Shown here in pieces: positions 22,259 to 30,060 of a stretch of 64,000 nt of DNA. Numbering within the stretch: position 1 is the first letter of the stretch; each line of letters starts with the position of its first letter. Both the position numbers and the translations under genes were made by a program. The stretch is taken from contig NZ_JBEXCV010000005.1 in assembly GCF_040605455.1 (NCBI RefSeq), positions 67,116-131,115 of the forward strand, in the 5' to 3' direction. Origin of the DNA: Embleya sp040605455 (GTDB lineage Bacteria > Actinomycetota > Actinomycetes > Streptomycetales > Streptomycetaceae). The notes beneath the pieces were generated by a model, which worked only from the letters and a program-made list of their open reading frames with translations, was not told the DNA's origin and made no database searches.

Positions 22259-24391
22259 TCAGACCCTCCTGTTGCCGCCGACCACGGCCTTCGCTGCCGG
22301 GATCCGGATCTCGTAGCCACCGGTCAGGTTCTTGCGCTCGCCGGGGGCGAGTTCGACGTGCCACACCCGCGCGCCCGGGACGTGTCGCCCGTCGCGCAGC
22401 TCGGTGTCCTCCACCCAGCGCGGCGCGCCGGCGTGCTCCTCGATCTTCACGTCCTTGTCGTCGGTGACCGGGACCCGTTCCAGGATGTCCAGCCGAATCG
22501 GCCGGGCGAGGTGGTTGACCGCCTCGATCTCGATCCGGTGGTCGAGCACCGCGGTACCGCCGCGCAGCCCCGCCGTCGACTCGCGCATGTGCGCGTTCCG
22601 CGAGACCTGCACGCTCTCCACGACGCCCACGCCCACCCGTTCGCGCGCGCCCGGCGCCAGCGTCGGCAGCGGCACGGTCATCAGGAACTCGCCGGCCACC
22701 GAGACGTCCGCCGGACCGGCGAGCAGCGCGTGCGGCGACGCGTTTGCGAGTACGACCGTGCCGAACACCGCGTCGTCCAACGCCGGCACACAGACGAACT
22801 CCGGGTCGAGGTCGACCTCGATCTCGCACACCGGGATGGTGTGCCACACCCCGTCGGCGAACACCTCGGCCGGCGCCGCGGTGTCGAAGCGGTAGTCGTA
22901 GGACCCGGCCGCGTCACGCGGCGCGAGCGCGTGCTCGGGCAGCACCAGTCGGGCCACCTCGTCGGCACGCCGGCGGTACTCCATCGCCGTGCCACCCGGA
23001 CCGTACGGCGCCGGCCGCAACCGGCCCCGGGCCTCGGCGTCGTCCGCGCCGCGCAACTCCAGCGCCGCGTAGTCCAGCAGGTCGGCGGCCGGCTCGGGCT
23101 GCTGCGGCGGCGCGGGTTTCGCGCTCGGCGCGATGGCGTCCTCGTCGGCCGGTGCGCCGTAGCCGGCGAGTTCCATGGCGCCGCCGGGCACGGCAGGAGC
23201 AGCTGCGGCGCTCCGGGCCCGGCGCATCATCGGGGCCGCCTGGCGCGGCGCGGGCGGTGGTGCGCCGAAGCCGCCGGCGACCTGCGTCGGCGGAGCGGAG
23301 GCGGTCACCGGTGCGGGTGATGACGCCTGCATGAAGGGCGGCGCGTCGGGCTCGATCGAGTCTCTCAAGGCGGCGGGCGGCGCCGGCGGGTAGGCCACCC
23401 GCTGCTCGGCGAACCCGCCCGCGCCGGCCGCGGCCCCCACGTACGCCGGCCGCGCCGCCGGGCGTTTGGCCACCCCCACGTCGTAGCCCGCGAACAGCTC
23501 GGCGAGTCCGGCCGGTGGCTCCCGCCAGCCGGCGTGCGCGGGCGCGCTCTGCCGGCGGCCCAGGCGCAGCGACTTGAGCTCGGGCAGGTCGGTGCTGCGA
23601 GCCAGGTCCGCGGTCGACAGACCGAGCCGCACGCCGGTCCAGTCCTCGCCGGTGCGTTGCGCGACACAGGCCCGCATGACCAGCGTGCCACCGGTCATCG
23701 CCTCGTCCAGGCGCAGCTGGTACATCGGCGCCCAGCGCGCACCGGGCACGTGGTACTCCACGTCCAGCCCGATCGCGCCCGCGTCGCCGGAGTGCTCCAG
23801 GGTGACGACCACGGTGCCGGACATCCGGGCCCGCTCGGTGCGCTGCGCGCCGGAGGCGGCGCCCAGCCGGGCCCGGTACAGCTCGGTGTCGCGGATCGCC
23901 TCGCGCAGCTCGTCGTCACACGCGCCGATCCGCTCGTACAGTGCCTCGGCCCGCTCGTCGGCGAACGCGGCCAGATCCAGGAGTGCGGACACCGGTGCGG
24001 TGCGCGGCGGCTCACCGCGGCGCACGGTGGGCATGATCGCCTCCAGCCCGGCGACCTCCTCCAACTCGGCGGCCAGCCGCGCGCTGCGCTCGTACAGGGC
24101 GCGCACCCGGGACTCGGCCGCCTCCAGGTCGAGCAGCACGCTCGGCAGGTCCGCGTCCCGGACCACCTCGACGTCGACCACGGGCCGGACATCGGTGACC
24201 CGCACACCCGTGCCGCCGGCGACGACCCGCGCGCGCAACCAGTCGCCGTACGCCGTCAACGGGAACCCGCTCACCCGCACCCGGACCGGCCCCGGGGGGC
24301 CCGCCGGCAGTTCCACCTCGCAATTTCGCACACACACCGCCCCCACGGCATGAACGACCACCGAACGCAATTCCGAAGCGACCGTGAGCAT
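22259..24391 (-). CDS. DUF4139-domain protein with Pro/Ala-rich insert (upstream twin)
   Basis: A 710-residue paralogue of the next gene. It shares the N-terminal strand-rich region, the coiled coil and the signature AQRTGEDWTGVRLGLSTADL (about residue 225). The DUF4139 domain is split by a 200-residue low-complexity insertion (residues about 255-450, rich in Pro, Ala and Gly), and the domain resumes with YDYRFDTAAPAEVFADG. The C-terminus carries the typical ERVPVTDDKDVKIEE block. The ATG at 24391 has GGGAGGGG. It stands divergent to the ubiD-like gene with 93 bp between starts. The pair probably forms a hetero-oligomer, which is inference from coupling. Confidence 0.8.
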   Translation of the reverse strand: MLTVASELRSVVVHAVGAVCVRNCEVELPAGPPGPVRVRVSGFPLTAYGDWLRARVVAGGTGVRVTDVRPVVDVEVVRDADLPSVLLDLEAAESRVRALYERSARLAAELEEVAGLEAIMPTVRRGEPPRTAPVSALLDLAAFADERAEALYERIGACDDELREAIRDTELYRARLGAASGAQRTERARMSGTVVVTLEHSGDAGAIGLDVEYHVPGARWAPMYQLRLDEAMTGGTLVMRACVAQRTGEDWTGVRLGLSTADLARSTDLPELKSLRLGRRQSAPAHAGWREPPAGLAELFAGYDVGVAKRPAARPAYVGAAAGAGGFAEQRVAYPPAPPAALRDSIEPDAPPFMQASSPAPVTASAPPTQVAGGFGAPPPAPRQAAPMMRRARSAAAAPAVPGGAMELAGYGAPADEDAIAPSAKPAPPQQPEPAADLLDYAALELRGADDAEARGRLRPAPYGPGGTAMEYRRRADEVARLVLPEHALAPRDAAGSYDYRFDTAAPAEVFADGVWHTIPVCEIEVDLDPEFVCVPALDDAVFGTVVLANASPHALLAGPADVSVAGEFLMTVPLPTLAPGARERVGVGVVESVQVSRNAHMRESTAGLRGGTAVLDHRIEIEAVNHLARPIRLDILERVPVTDDKDVKIEEHAGAPRWVEDTELRDGRHVPGARVWHVELAPGERKNLTGGYEIRIPAAKAVVGGNRRV

Positions 24392-24484
24392 GTACCCCTC
24401 CCTGCTCGGCACGAGGGTCAAAGGTAGCCCGGCCGGGCGGGTGCGCGTGCGGGTACGACGAGTCCGTGTCGGATACTGGCACGC

Positions 24485-25936
24485 ATGGCATACGGGACCT
24501 TGCGCGCTTTCCTGAAGGCACTGGAGAAGCGCGGTGAACTGCGGCGCGTCCGCGCCGAGGTCGATCCCCATCTGGAGATCGGCGAGATCACCGACCGGGT
24601 GAACAAGGCCAAGGGCCCGGCGCTGTTGTTCGAGAACGTCAAGGGCAGCTCGATGCCGCTCGCGATGAATGTCTACGGCACCGACGAGCGCATGCTGATG
24701 GCGCTCGGGCTGAGCAGCTACGACGAGTTGTCGGAGAAGATCGGCGGCCTGCTCAAGCCGGAACTGCCACAGGGCTTCACCGGGATCCGCGAGGCGTTCG
24801 GCAAGCTCGGTTCGGTCGCGCACATCCCACCGAAGAAGATCAAGGACGCGCCCTGTCAGCAGGTCGTGCTCAAGGGCGACGACGTCGACCTGGACACCAT
24901 CCCGGCGCTGTTCACCTGGCCCGAGGACGGCGGCTCCTTCTACAACCTGGGCCTGACCCACACCAAGGACCCCGACACGGGCGTGCGCAACCTGGGCCTG
25001 TACCGGCTCCAGCGGCACGACAAGCGCACGATCGGAATGCACTGGCAGATCCACAAGGACAGCCGCAACCACTACCAGGTGGCCGCCAAGCGCGGTGAGC
25101 GGCTGCCGGTGGCGATCGCGTTCGGCGCTCCGCCGGTGGTGACGTACGCGTCCACCGCGCCGCTGCCCGGGGACATCGACGAATACCTCTTCGCCGGCTT
25201 CATCGGGGGTCGGCGAATCGAGATGGTCGACTGCGTGAGTGTGCCGCTCCAGGTCCCGGCCGAGGCCGAGGTGGTGCTCGAAGGCTGGCTCACCCCGGGT
25301 GAGATGTTGCCCGAGGGCCCCTTCGGCGACCACACCGGTTTCTACACGCCGCAGGAGCCGTTCCCGGCGCTGACCATCGACTGCGTGACCATGCGCGAGA
25401 AGCCGCTGCTCCAGTCGATCGTGGTCGGCCGACCGCCCACCGAGGACGGTCCGCTGGGCAAGGCGACCGAGCGGTTCTTCCTGCCGCTGCTCAAGATCAT
25501 CGTGCCGGACATCGTGGACTACGACCTGCCGGAGGCGGGCGGCTTCCACAACTGCGCGATCGTCTCCATCGACAAGAAGTACCCCAAGCACGCGCAAAAG
25601 GTGATGAGCGCGATCTGGGGTGCGCACATGATGTCGCTGACCAAGCTGATCGTGGTGGTGGACGCCGACTGCGACGTGCACGACTACCACGAGGTCGCGT
25701 GGCGGGCGTTCGGCAACACCGACTACGCGCGCGACCTGCTGCTGACCGAGGGGCCCGTGGACCACCTCGATCACGCGTCGTACCAGCAGTTCTGGGGTGG
25801 CAAGGCGGGCATCGACGCGACCCGCAAGCTGCCCGAGGAGGGCTACACGCGCGACGGCGGTTGGCCGGAGATGGTCGTGTCGGACCCCGAGACCGCCGCC
25901 AAGGTGACCCGCCGATGGAAGGAATACGGACTGTGA
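24485..25936 (+). CDS. ubiD: UbiD-family decarboxylase (menaquinone route)
   Basis: A 483-residue UbiD-family enzyme with conserved blocks TWPEDGGSFYNLGLTHTKDP, then RNLGLYRLQ (prenyl-FMN and metal contact region), HWQIHKDSRNH and ELLPEGPFGDHTGFY-like EGPFGDHTGFYTP. It uses prenylated FMN, supplied by the UbiX-like protein, to remove the ring carboxylate of the prenylated dihydroxynaphthoate in the futalosine branch (the mqnL role). The ATG at 24485 opens MAYGTLRAFL. It is coupled to the prenyltransferase gene by a GTGA overlap. Confidence 0.93.
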   Translation: MAYGTLRAFLKALEKRGELRRVRAEVDPHLEIGEITDRVNKAKGPALLFENVKGSSMPLAMNVYGTDERMLMALGLSSYDELSEKIGGLLKPELPQGFTGIREAFGKLGSVAHIPPKKIKDAPCQQVVLKGDDVDLDTIPALFTWPEDGGSFYNLGLTHTKDPDTGVRNLGLYRLQRHDKRTIGMHWQIHKDSRNHYQVAAKRGERLPVAIAFGAPPVVTYASTAPLPGDIDEYLFAGFIGGRRIEMVDCVSVPLQVPAEAEVVLEGWLTPGEMLPEGPFGDHTGFYTPQEPFPALTIDCVTMREKPLLQSIVVGRPPTEDGPLGKATERFFLPLLKIIVPDIVDYDLPEAGGFHNCAIVSIDKKYPKHAQKVMSAIWGAHMMSLTKLIVVVDADCDVHDYHEVAWRAFGNTDYARDLLLTEGPVDHLDHASYQQFWGGKAGIDATRKLPEEGYTRDGGWPEMVVSDPETAAKVTRRWKEYGL

Positions 25937-26847
25937 CGTCCGCCGCGCTACCCGCTCCCGGTGCACCGTCGGAGGTGGGCCGGGTCAAGGCGTTCCTGCG
26001 CCTGGTGCTGATCGAGCACTCGGTGTTCGCGTTGCCGTTCGCCTACATCGCGGCCTTCACCGCGATGTACGAGACCGATGAACGCCTGCACTACCGGGAG
26101 CTGTTCCTGGTCACCGTGGCGATGGTCGGCCTGCGCACCTTCGCGATGGCCTGCAACCGGATCATCGACCGCGAGATCGACGCGCGCAATCCACGCACCG
26201 CGACACGCGAGCTGGTCACCGGCGCGGTGTCGGTGCGTACCGCGTGGATCGGCGCGCTGGTCGCGCTGTTCTTCTACCTGGTCGCCGCCGCGCTGCTCAA
26301 CCCGCTGTGCCTGGCGCTCGCGCCGGTCGCGGTGATCCCGATGGTGATCTATCCGTACGGCAAGCGGTTCACCGACATCCCGCACGCGATCCTGGGCATC
26401 GCGCAGGCGATCGGCCCGATCGGCGCGTGGTTGGCGGTCACCGGCGAGTGGTCGTGGCAGGCGGTCGTCCTGGGCCTGGCGGTGGGCACCTGGATCGGTG
26501 GGTTCGACCTGATCTTCGGCTGCCAGGACGTCGCGGCCGACCGCGCACACGGCGTCAAGAGCGTGCCGGCCAAGTGGGGCATCGCCGCGGCGCTGAACGC
26601 CTCGAAGGTCACCCATGTGGTGACCACGCTGCTGTTCGTCTGGTTCGGCGCGCTCACCGGCGCGGGCTTCTTCTGGTGGCTGGGCCTGCTGATCGTCGCC
26701 GCGGCGTTCGTCTACGAACACTCGCTGCTGGCACCGGACGACCTGTCCAAGCTCAACCGGGCCTTCTTCACCACGAATGGCTTCATCGGCATCGCGCTGT
26801 TCGTGTGCGCACTGCTGGATCTGGGGGTGCGGGGGTTGCGGCCGTAG
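25933..26847 (+). CDS. ubiA: UbiA-family prenyltransferase (menaquinone route)
   Basis: A 304-residue membrane protein with eight to nine helices and both Asp-rich motifs of UbiA prenyltransferases: NRIIDREIDARNPRTATREL (first) and DLIFGCQDVAADRAHGVKSV (second). It attaches a polyprenyl chain to the dihydroxynaphthoate precursor (the mqnP role). The start is a GTG at 25933 that overlaps the UbiD stop (GTGA) and follows GGAAGGA. An ATG 18 bp upstream is also in frame. The gene ends in a run of four in-frame TAG codons. Together with mqnE and the ubiX- and ubiD-like genes it gives most of the late pathway. Confidence 0.93.
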   Translation: MTSAALPAPGAPSEVGRVKAFLRLVLIEHSVFALPFAYIAAFTAMYETDERLHYRELFLVTVAMVGLRTFAMACNRIIDREIDARNPRTATRELVTGAVSVRTAWIGALVALFFYLVAAALLNPLCLALAPVAVIPMVIYPYGKRFTDIPHAILGIAQAIGPIGAWLAVTGEWSWQAVVLGLAVGTWIGGFDLIFGCQDVAADRAHGVKSVPAKWGIAAALNASKVTHVVTTLLFVWFGALTGAGFFWWLGLLIVAAAFVYEHSLLAPDDLSKLNRAFFTTNGFIGIALFVCALLDLGVRGLRP

Positions 26848-26865
26848 CCGTAGCCGTAGCCGTAG
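26845..26865 (+). repeat. Tandem in-frame stop codons (TAGCCG repeat)
   Basis: The stop of the ubiA-like gene belongs to a hexamer array: TAG occurs in frame at 26845, 26851, 26857 and 26863, separated by CCG. A terminator hairpin begins at the last copy. Confidence 0.9.
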
Positions 26866-26898
26866 GCGGGTGGGGGCGGACCGCTACGGCCACCCGCC
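26865..26898 (+). terminator. Hairpin after the ubiD-ubiA operon
   Basis: GGCGGGTGG (26865-26873) pairs with CCACCCGCC (26890-26898) around a 16-nt loop, starting at the last of the repeated stop codons. Confidence 0.7.
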
Positions 26899-26919
26899 GG
26901 GTACCCGGCCGCCGGGCGT

Positions 26920-27072
26920 TCAGGGCGGGGACGGCGGTGCGGCGAGCTCGGCCAAGCGGTGCAGCGAGTTGGTGAGATGGTCCGGGCCGAACGGCGGGAA
27001 CCGGATGCCTCGCTCCCGGATGAACCGCGGCACCGCCGACCAGTCGTGGTTCCTGAACCCGGCCGGTGCCAT
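26920..27072 (-). CDS. Possible 50-residue protein or gene remnant
   Basis: From ATG 27072 to TGA 26920 the minus strand encodes 50 residues beginning MAPAGFRNHDWSAVPRFIRE, followed by GIRFPPFGPDHLTNSLHRLA and a Pro-rich end. Third codon positions are mostly G or C, which supports present or past coding. There is no obvious ribosome site and I do not recognise a family. It may be the tail of a decayed gene. It sits in a 566-bp region without other genes between the ubiA-like gene and the phosphoesterase. Confidence 0.3.
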   Translation of the reverse strand: MAPAGFRNHDWSAVPRFIRERGIRFPPFGPDHLTNSLHRLAELAAPPSPP

Positions 27073-27166
27073 CGATCACGGCATGGGTCGTTGGTCCGCC
27101 GGAACCGCGAACACTCTCGCGGCGAGCCGGAAATCATCGGGTTCGACAGTGCCGACAGCACTGCGC

Positions 27167-27226
27167 GTACGCCGTCCGTGTCCGCGGCTCGTGTACGCCG
27201 TTCGGGTCCGCCGTTCGGGTCCGCCG
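27167..27226. repeat. Imperfect tandem repeat upstream of the phosphoesterase
   Basis: The unit GTACGCCGTTCGGGTCCGC occurs about three times, with the first copy diverged (27167-27186) and the later copies at 27193-27226. The rest of 27073-27413 shows no gene. Confidence 0.6.
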
Positions 27227-27413
27227 AGGTGCGTCGGTCGAGGTCGTCGGTAAGCATTCCAGCTATGGCCACCGGCGAGAGGACGTGCCGGTGTCCAGGA
27301 TCGAATCCCGGTTCCGCCGAGGGTGATCGGTGGAGGCGGCACGCGACCTCGGGGGCATGCCGAGGGGGACTACCTCCTCGCGCGGAACGACACCCGAACA
27401 GAGGGACGTGAGC

Positions 27414-28928
27414 ATGTTGAACCGGATCACCGTCTTCGCCCTGGTGAGCGTGATGGCTGCGGCGCTCTCGGCCGGTGCGACACCCGTGCAAATCGTGCCC
27501 GGTGGTGGGCCGCCCAGCCCCACCCCTTCGCCCGGACCCACCGATTGGCCCAGCACTCCCCCTCCGACCGGGCCCGTGCCCAGTGAGGCCTGGGCATGGA
27601 CCCAACTGACCAGCCGTGGCACCCAGATCCGTTACGTGACCACCGACACCACCCAAAGCTGCCCTGTCGTGCGGTACGCCGTGGCCGGGGTCCGAAATCC
27701 GTACTCCATGCAACGCGTGAGCGTCCCCTCGGGGGCGCAGTTCCCGACCACGGTGTGCGAGCTGGTGGATGTACCCCTCACGGCCTCCGACGCGGTACTC
27801 GAGCAATCGACGATCCATGCGGCCGTGGTGCACCCTGCGAACCGCCTGCTCCCTTTGCCGAACTGGACTACGGCCACGCGTCCCCGCACCATCGCGGTCA
27901 TCGGCGACACCGGTTGCCGAGTCCCGTTGACGGGTACGGCGCAGGACTGCGCGAACCATCAGAGCGGCTGGCCTTTCCCGCAGATCGCGAACAATGTCGC
28001 CACCGTTTCGCGGCCGGATCTCGTCATCCATGTCGGTGACTACCTCTACCGCGACAACCCCGGCAACGAGGACGACCAGGCGGCGAATCCGGGCTGCGTG
28101 GCCTACGGGGACAGGGCCAGTTGGTCCTGTGTCGTCGCCGATTTCTTCAGACCGGCGGAAACTCTGCTGGCCACCGCGCCGATCGCGTTGACCCGAGGCA
28201 ACCACGAAGACTGCAACCTCGCGCTGGCCGGTGGCGCCGGTGGCGCGTGGTTCCGCTACCTCGCCGACAGCCTCCGCGACGACGGACGGTGCACCCCCTA
28301 CACCACCCCGCCGGCGGTGATTCGTGCGGGAACCCTGAACCTCGTCTCCGTGGACTCCTCGTTTGCCGACCCGGACGACGACGGAACCATGACGCAGGCC
28401 CAGATCAACGAATACACCGGGCAATTCACGGCGGTGAACCAGGACGCGGCGCTGCATTCCGGCAACGACTACTTCCTGTTCACGCACAAGCCGCTGTGGA
28501 TGGTGAAATCGGCAGGCTTCACGCAAGGCAATGTGACATGGGCGACCCACGTCCTCGACGCGGCCGTCACCAATACCGGCCTGGGTCGGCTGGCAGACAA
28601 TGTTCGGCTGGTGCTGTCAGGCCACATCCACATTTACCAGATGATCGATTTCAACACCCCCCGCCCGCCCCAGGTGACCGTGGGCTCCTCGGGTGGAGAG
28701 CCACTGGACAACGGCCCGATCGACAGCAACGTCACCCGGCAATCGGTCGGCACGCCGCCGCAGCCGGTCACCCAGTCGATCACCCAGGCACACATCTACG
28801 GGTACGCGGTCCTGCGCGACAACGGCGGGGCCTGGGACCTCACCTTCCACGACACGACCGGTGCCCTCCAGGGTCAAACCTGCACGCTGAGCGCGAGTCT
28901 CGTGAACAAACAGTTCACCTGCCACTGA
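27414..28928 (+). CDS. Secreted calcineurin-like metallophosphoesterase
   Basis: A 504-residue exported protein with a signal peptide (residues 1-24, ending near AGA-TP), a Pro/Thr-rich linker, and a metallophosphoesterase domain. The domain carries GDTGC (metal Asp), VGDYLYRDN (second metal site), TRGNHEDC (GNHE), THKPLW (His) and SGHIHIYQ. All metal ligands of the calcineurin-like fold are present, so it should be active on phosphate esters outside the cell. Many paired cysteines suit an exported, disulfide-bonded protein. The ATG at 27414 has GAGGGA. Codon choice is slightly less GC-rich than in neighbours, and it lies alone between repeats and a large terminator. Confidence 0.85.
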   Translation: MLNRITVFALVSVMAAALSAGATPVQIVPGGGPPSPTPSPGPTDWPSTPPPTGPVPSEAWAWTQLTSRGTQIRYVTTDTTQSCPVVRYAVAGVRNPYSMQRVSVPSGAQFPTTVCELVDVPLTASDAVLEQSTIHAAVVHPANRLLPLPNWTTATRPRTIAVIGDTGCRVPLTGTAQDCANHQSGWPFPQIANNVATVSRPDLVIHVGDYLYRDNPGNEDDQAANPGCVAYGDRASWSCVVADFFRPAETLLATAPIALTRGNHEDCNLALAGGAGGAWFRYLADSLRDDGRCTPYTTPPAVIRAGTLNLVSVDSSFADPDDDGTMTQAQINEYTGQFTAVNQDAALHSGNDYFLFTHKPLWMVKSAGFTQGNVTWATHVLDAAVTNTGLGRLADNVRLVLSGHIHIYQMIDFNTPRPPQVTVGSSGGEPLDNGPIDSNVTRQSVGTPPQPVTQSITQAHIYGYAVLRDNGGAWDLTFHDTTGALQGQTCTLSASLVNKQFTCH

Positions 28929-28929
28929 A

Positions 28930-28980
28930 GAACGGGTCTGCCCCGTCGCCCCCTCGCGGGGGCGACGGGGCAGACCCGTT
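28930..28980. terminator. 22-bp perfect hairpin between convergent genes
   Basis: The arms 28930-28952 and 28959-28980 pair over 22 bp with a very short loop. It lies 2 nt after the phosphoesterase stop and 15 nt from the ccsB stop, and should stop both transcripts. Confidence 0.9.
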
Positions 28981-28995
28981 GGCAGCGACCGCGGC

Positions 28996-30060
28996 TCAGA
29001 CGCCCGCGTACGAGTGCAACCCGTTCACGAAGATGTTGACGCCGTAGTAGTTGAACAGGAAGCACGAGAAGGCGACCAGGGAGACCACCGCGGCCTTGGT
29101 GCCCTTCCAACCCGCCGTGGCGCGGGCGTGCAGGTAGGCCGCGTAGGCCACCCACGTGATGAAGGACCAGACCTCCTTGGGGTCCCAGCCCCAGTAGCGG
29201 CCCCACGCGTTCTCCGCCCAGATCGCGCCACACACGATGGCGAAGGTCCACAGCGGGAAGATGATCGCGTTGACCCGGTAGGCGGTCTTGTCCAGCGACG
29301 CCGAGCTGGGCAAACGAGCCAGCTTGTCGTCGAAGCGGCCCGGCTTGGTATTGCTCGGGTCGGCCTGCCGGCGCTCGTAGCCCTGGCGGAACAGGAACAG
29401 GATCGAGGCGAGCGCGCCGATGTGGAAGGCGCCGAACGAGACGATCGCGGACGCGACGTGGATCCACAGCCAGTACGAGTCGAGCGCCGGGACCAGTTGC
29501 TCCGAGTCGGTGTACAGCACCGTGACCGCGACGCCGAGGGTGGCGAGCACCGGGAGCGTCACGAACAGGCCCAGCCAGCGCACCGGGTACTTCCACAGCA
29601 GCAGCAGGAAGGCCAGGACGACCATCAGCGCCACGGACGTGGAGAACTCGTACATGTTGCCCCACGGCGCCCGCTCGACCGAGATGCCGCGCGTGAGCAC
29701 GGAGCCGGCGTGGAGCAGGAAGCCGAGCACGGTCAGCGAGACCGCGACCCGGCCGATCCGGTCGGCGCGGTCGTTGCCGCCCGCCACGTCGCCCTGGTCG
29801 TCGGCATCGTCGCCGTCGTGCCCACCGTCGCGCAGCACCACCACCGGCCGCTCGGCCAGGGCGACCCCGCCGGCCGCACCCGCGGCCGCCGGCTCCAGGA
29901 CCTCGATCGACAGGTCGGCCGACCGTTTGGCCACCGCACCGCTGGTGCCGAACGTCCATTCCATGCAATAGGCGAAGAACGCCATCAGGTAGACGGCGAT
30001 CGCCGAATACATCAGCACGTTGCTGAATTGGGCGAGGTTCTCGTTGACGCCCACGCTCAC
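28996..30060 (-). CDS. ccsB: Cytochrome c biogenesis protein CcsB/CcsA (ResC)
   Basis: A 354-residue membrane protein with about eight helices. The heme-handling WWD motif appears as WAENAWGRYWGWDPKEVWSF near residue 285, flanked by conserved His residues. Together with ResB it forms the System II synthase that exports heme and attaches it to apocytochrome c on the outer face. GTG at 30060 overlaps the resB stop (GTGA), so the two are coupled. A charged Asp-rich loop lies near residues 75-95. It is the last gene of the leftward hemL-to-ccsB operon. Confidence 0.93.
   Translation of the reverse strand: MSVGVNENLAQFSNVLMYSAIAVYLMAFFAYCMEWTFGTSGAVAKRSADLSIEVLEPAAAGAAGGVALAERPVVVLRDGGHDGDDADDQGDVAGGNDRADRIGRVAVSLTVLGFLLHAGSVLTRGISVERAPWGNMYEFSTSVALMVVLAFLLLLWKYPVRWLGLFVTLPVLATLGVAVTVLYTDSEQLVPALDSYWLWIHVASAIVSFGAFHIGALASILFLFRQGYERRQADPSNTKPGRFDDKLARLPSSASLDKTAYRVNAIIFPLWTFAIVCGAIWAENAWGRYWGWDPKEVWSFITWVAYAAYLHARATAGWKGTKAAVVSLVAFSCFLFNYYGVNIFVNGLHSYAGV

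Noticed and set aside
24392..25966. Long open minus-strand extension upstream of the DUF4139 gene
   Set aside because: It is the antisense of the ubiD-like gene and has no family similarity. The ATG at 24391 with its ribosome site is a clear start.
27293..27320. T-arm-like sequence ATCGAATCCCGG with a CCGCC end, as in a tRNA 3' part
   Set aside because: No matching acceptor strand, D-arm or anticodon arm can be folded upstream at normal distances, and the T-loop starts with A instead of T.
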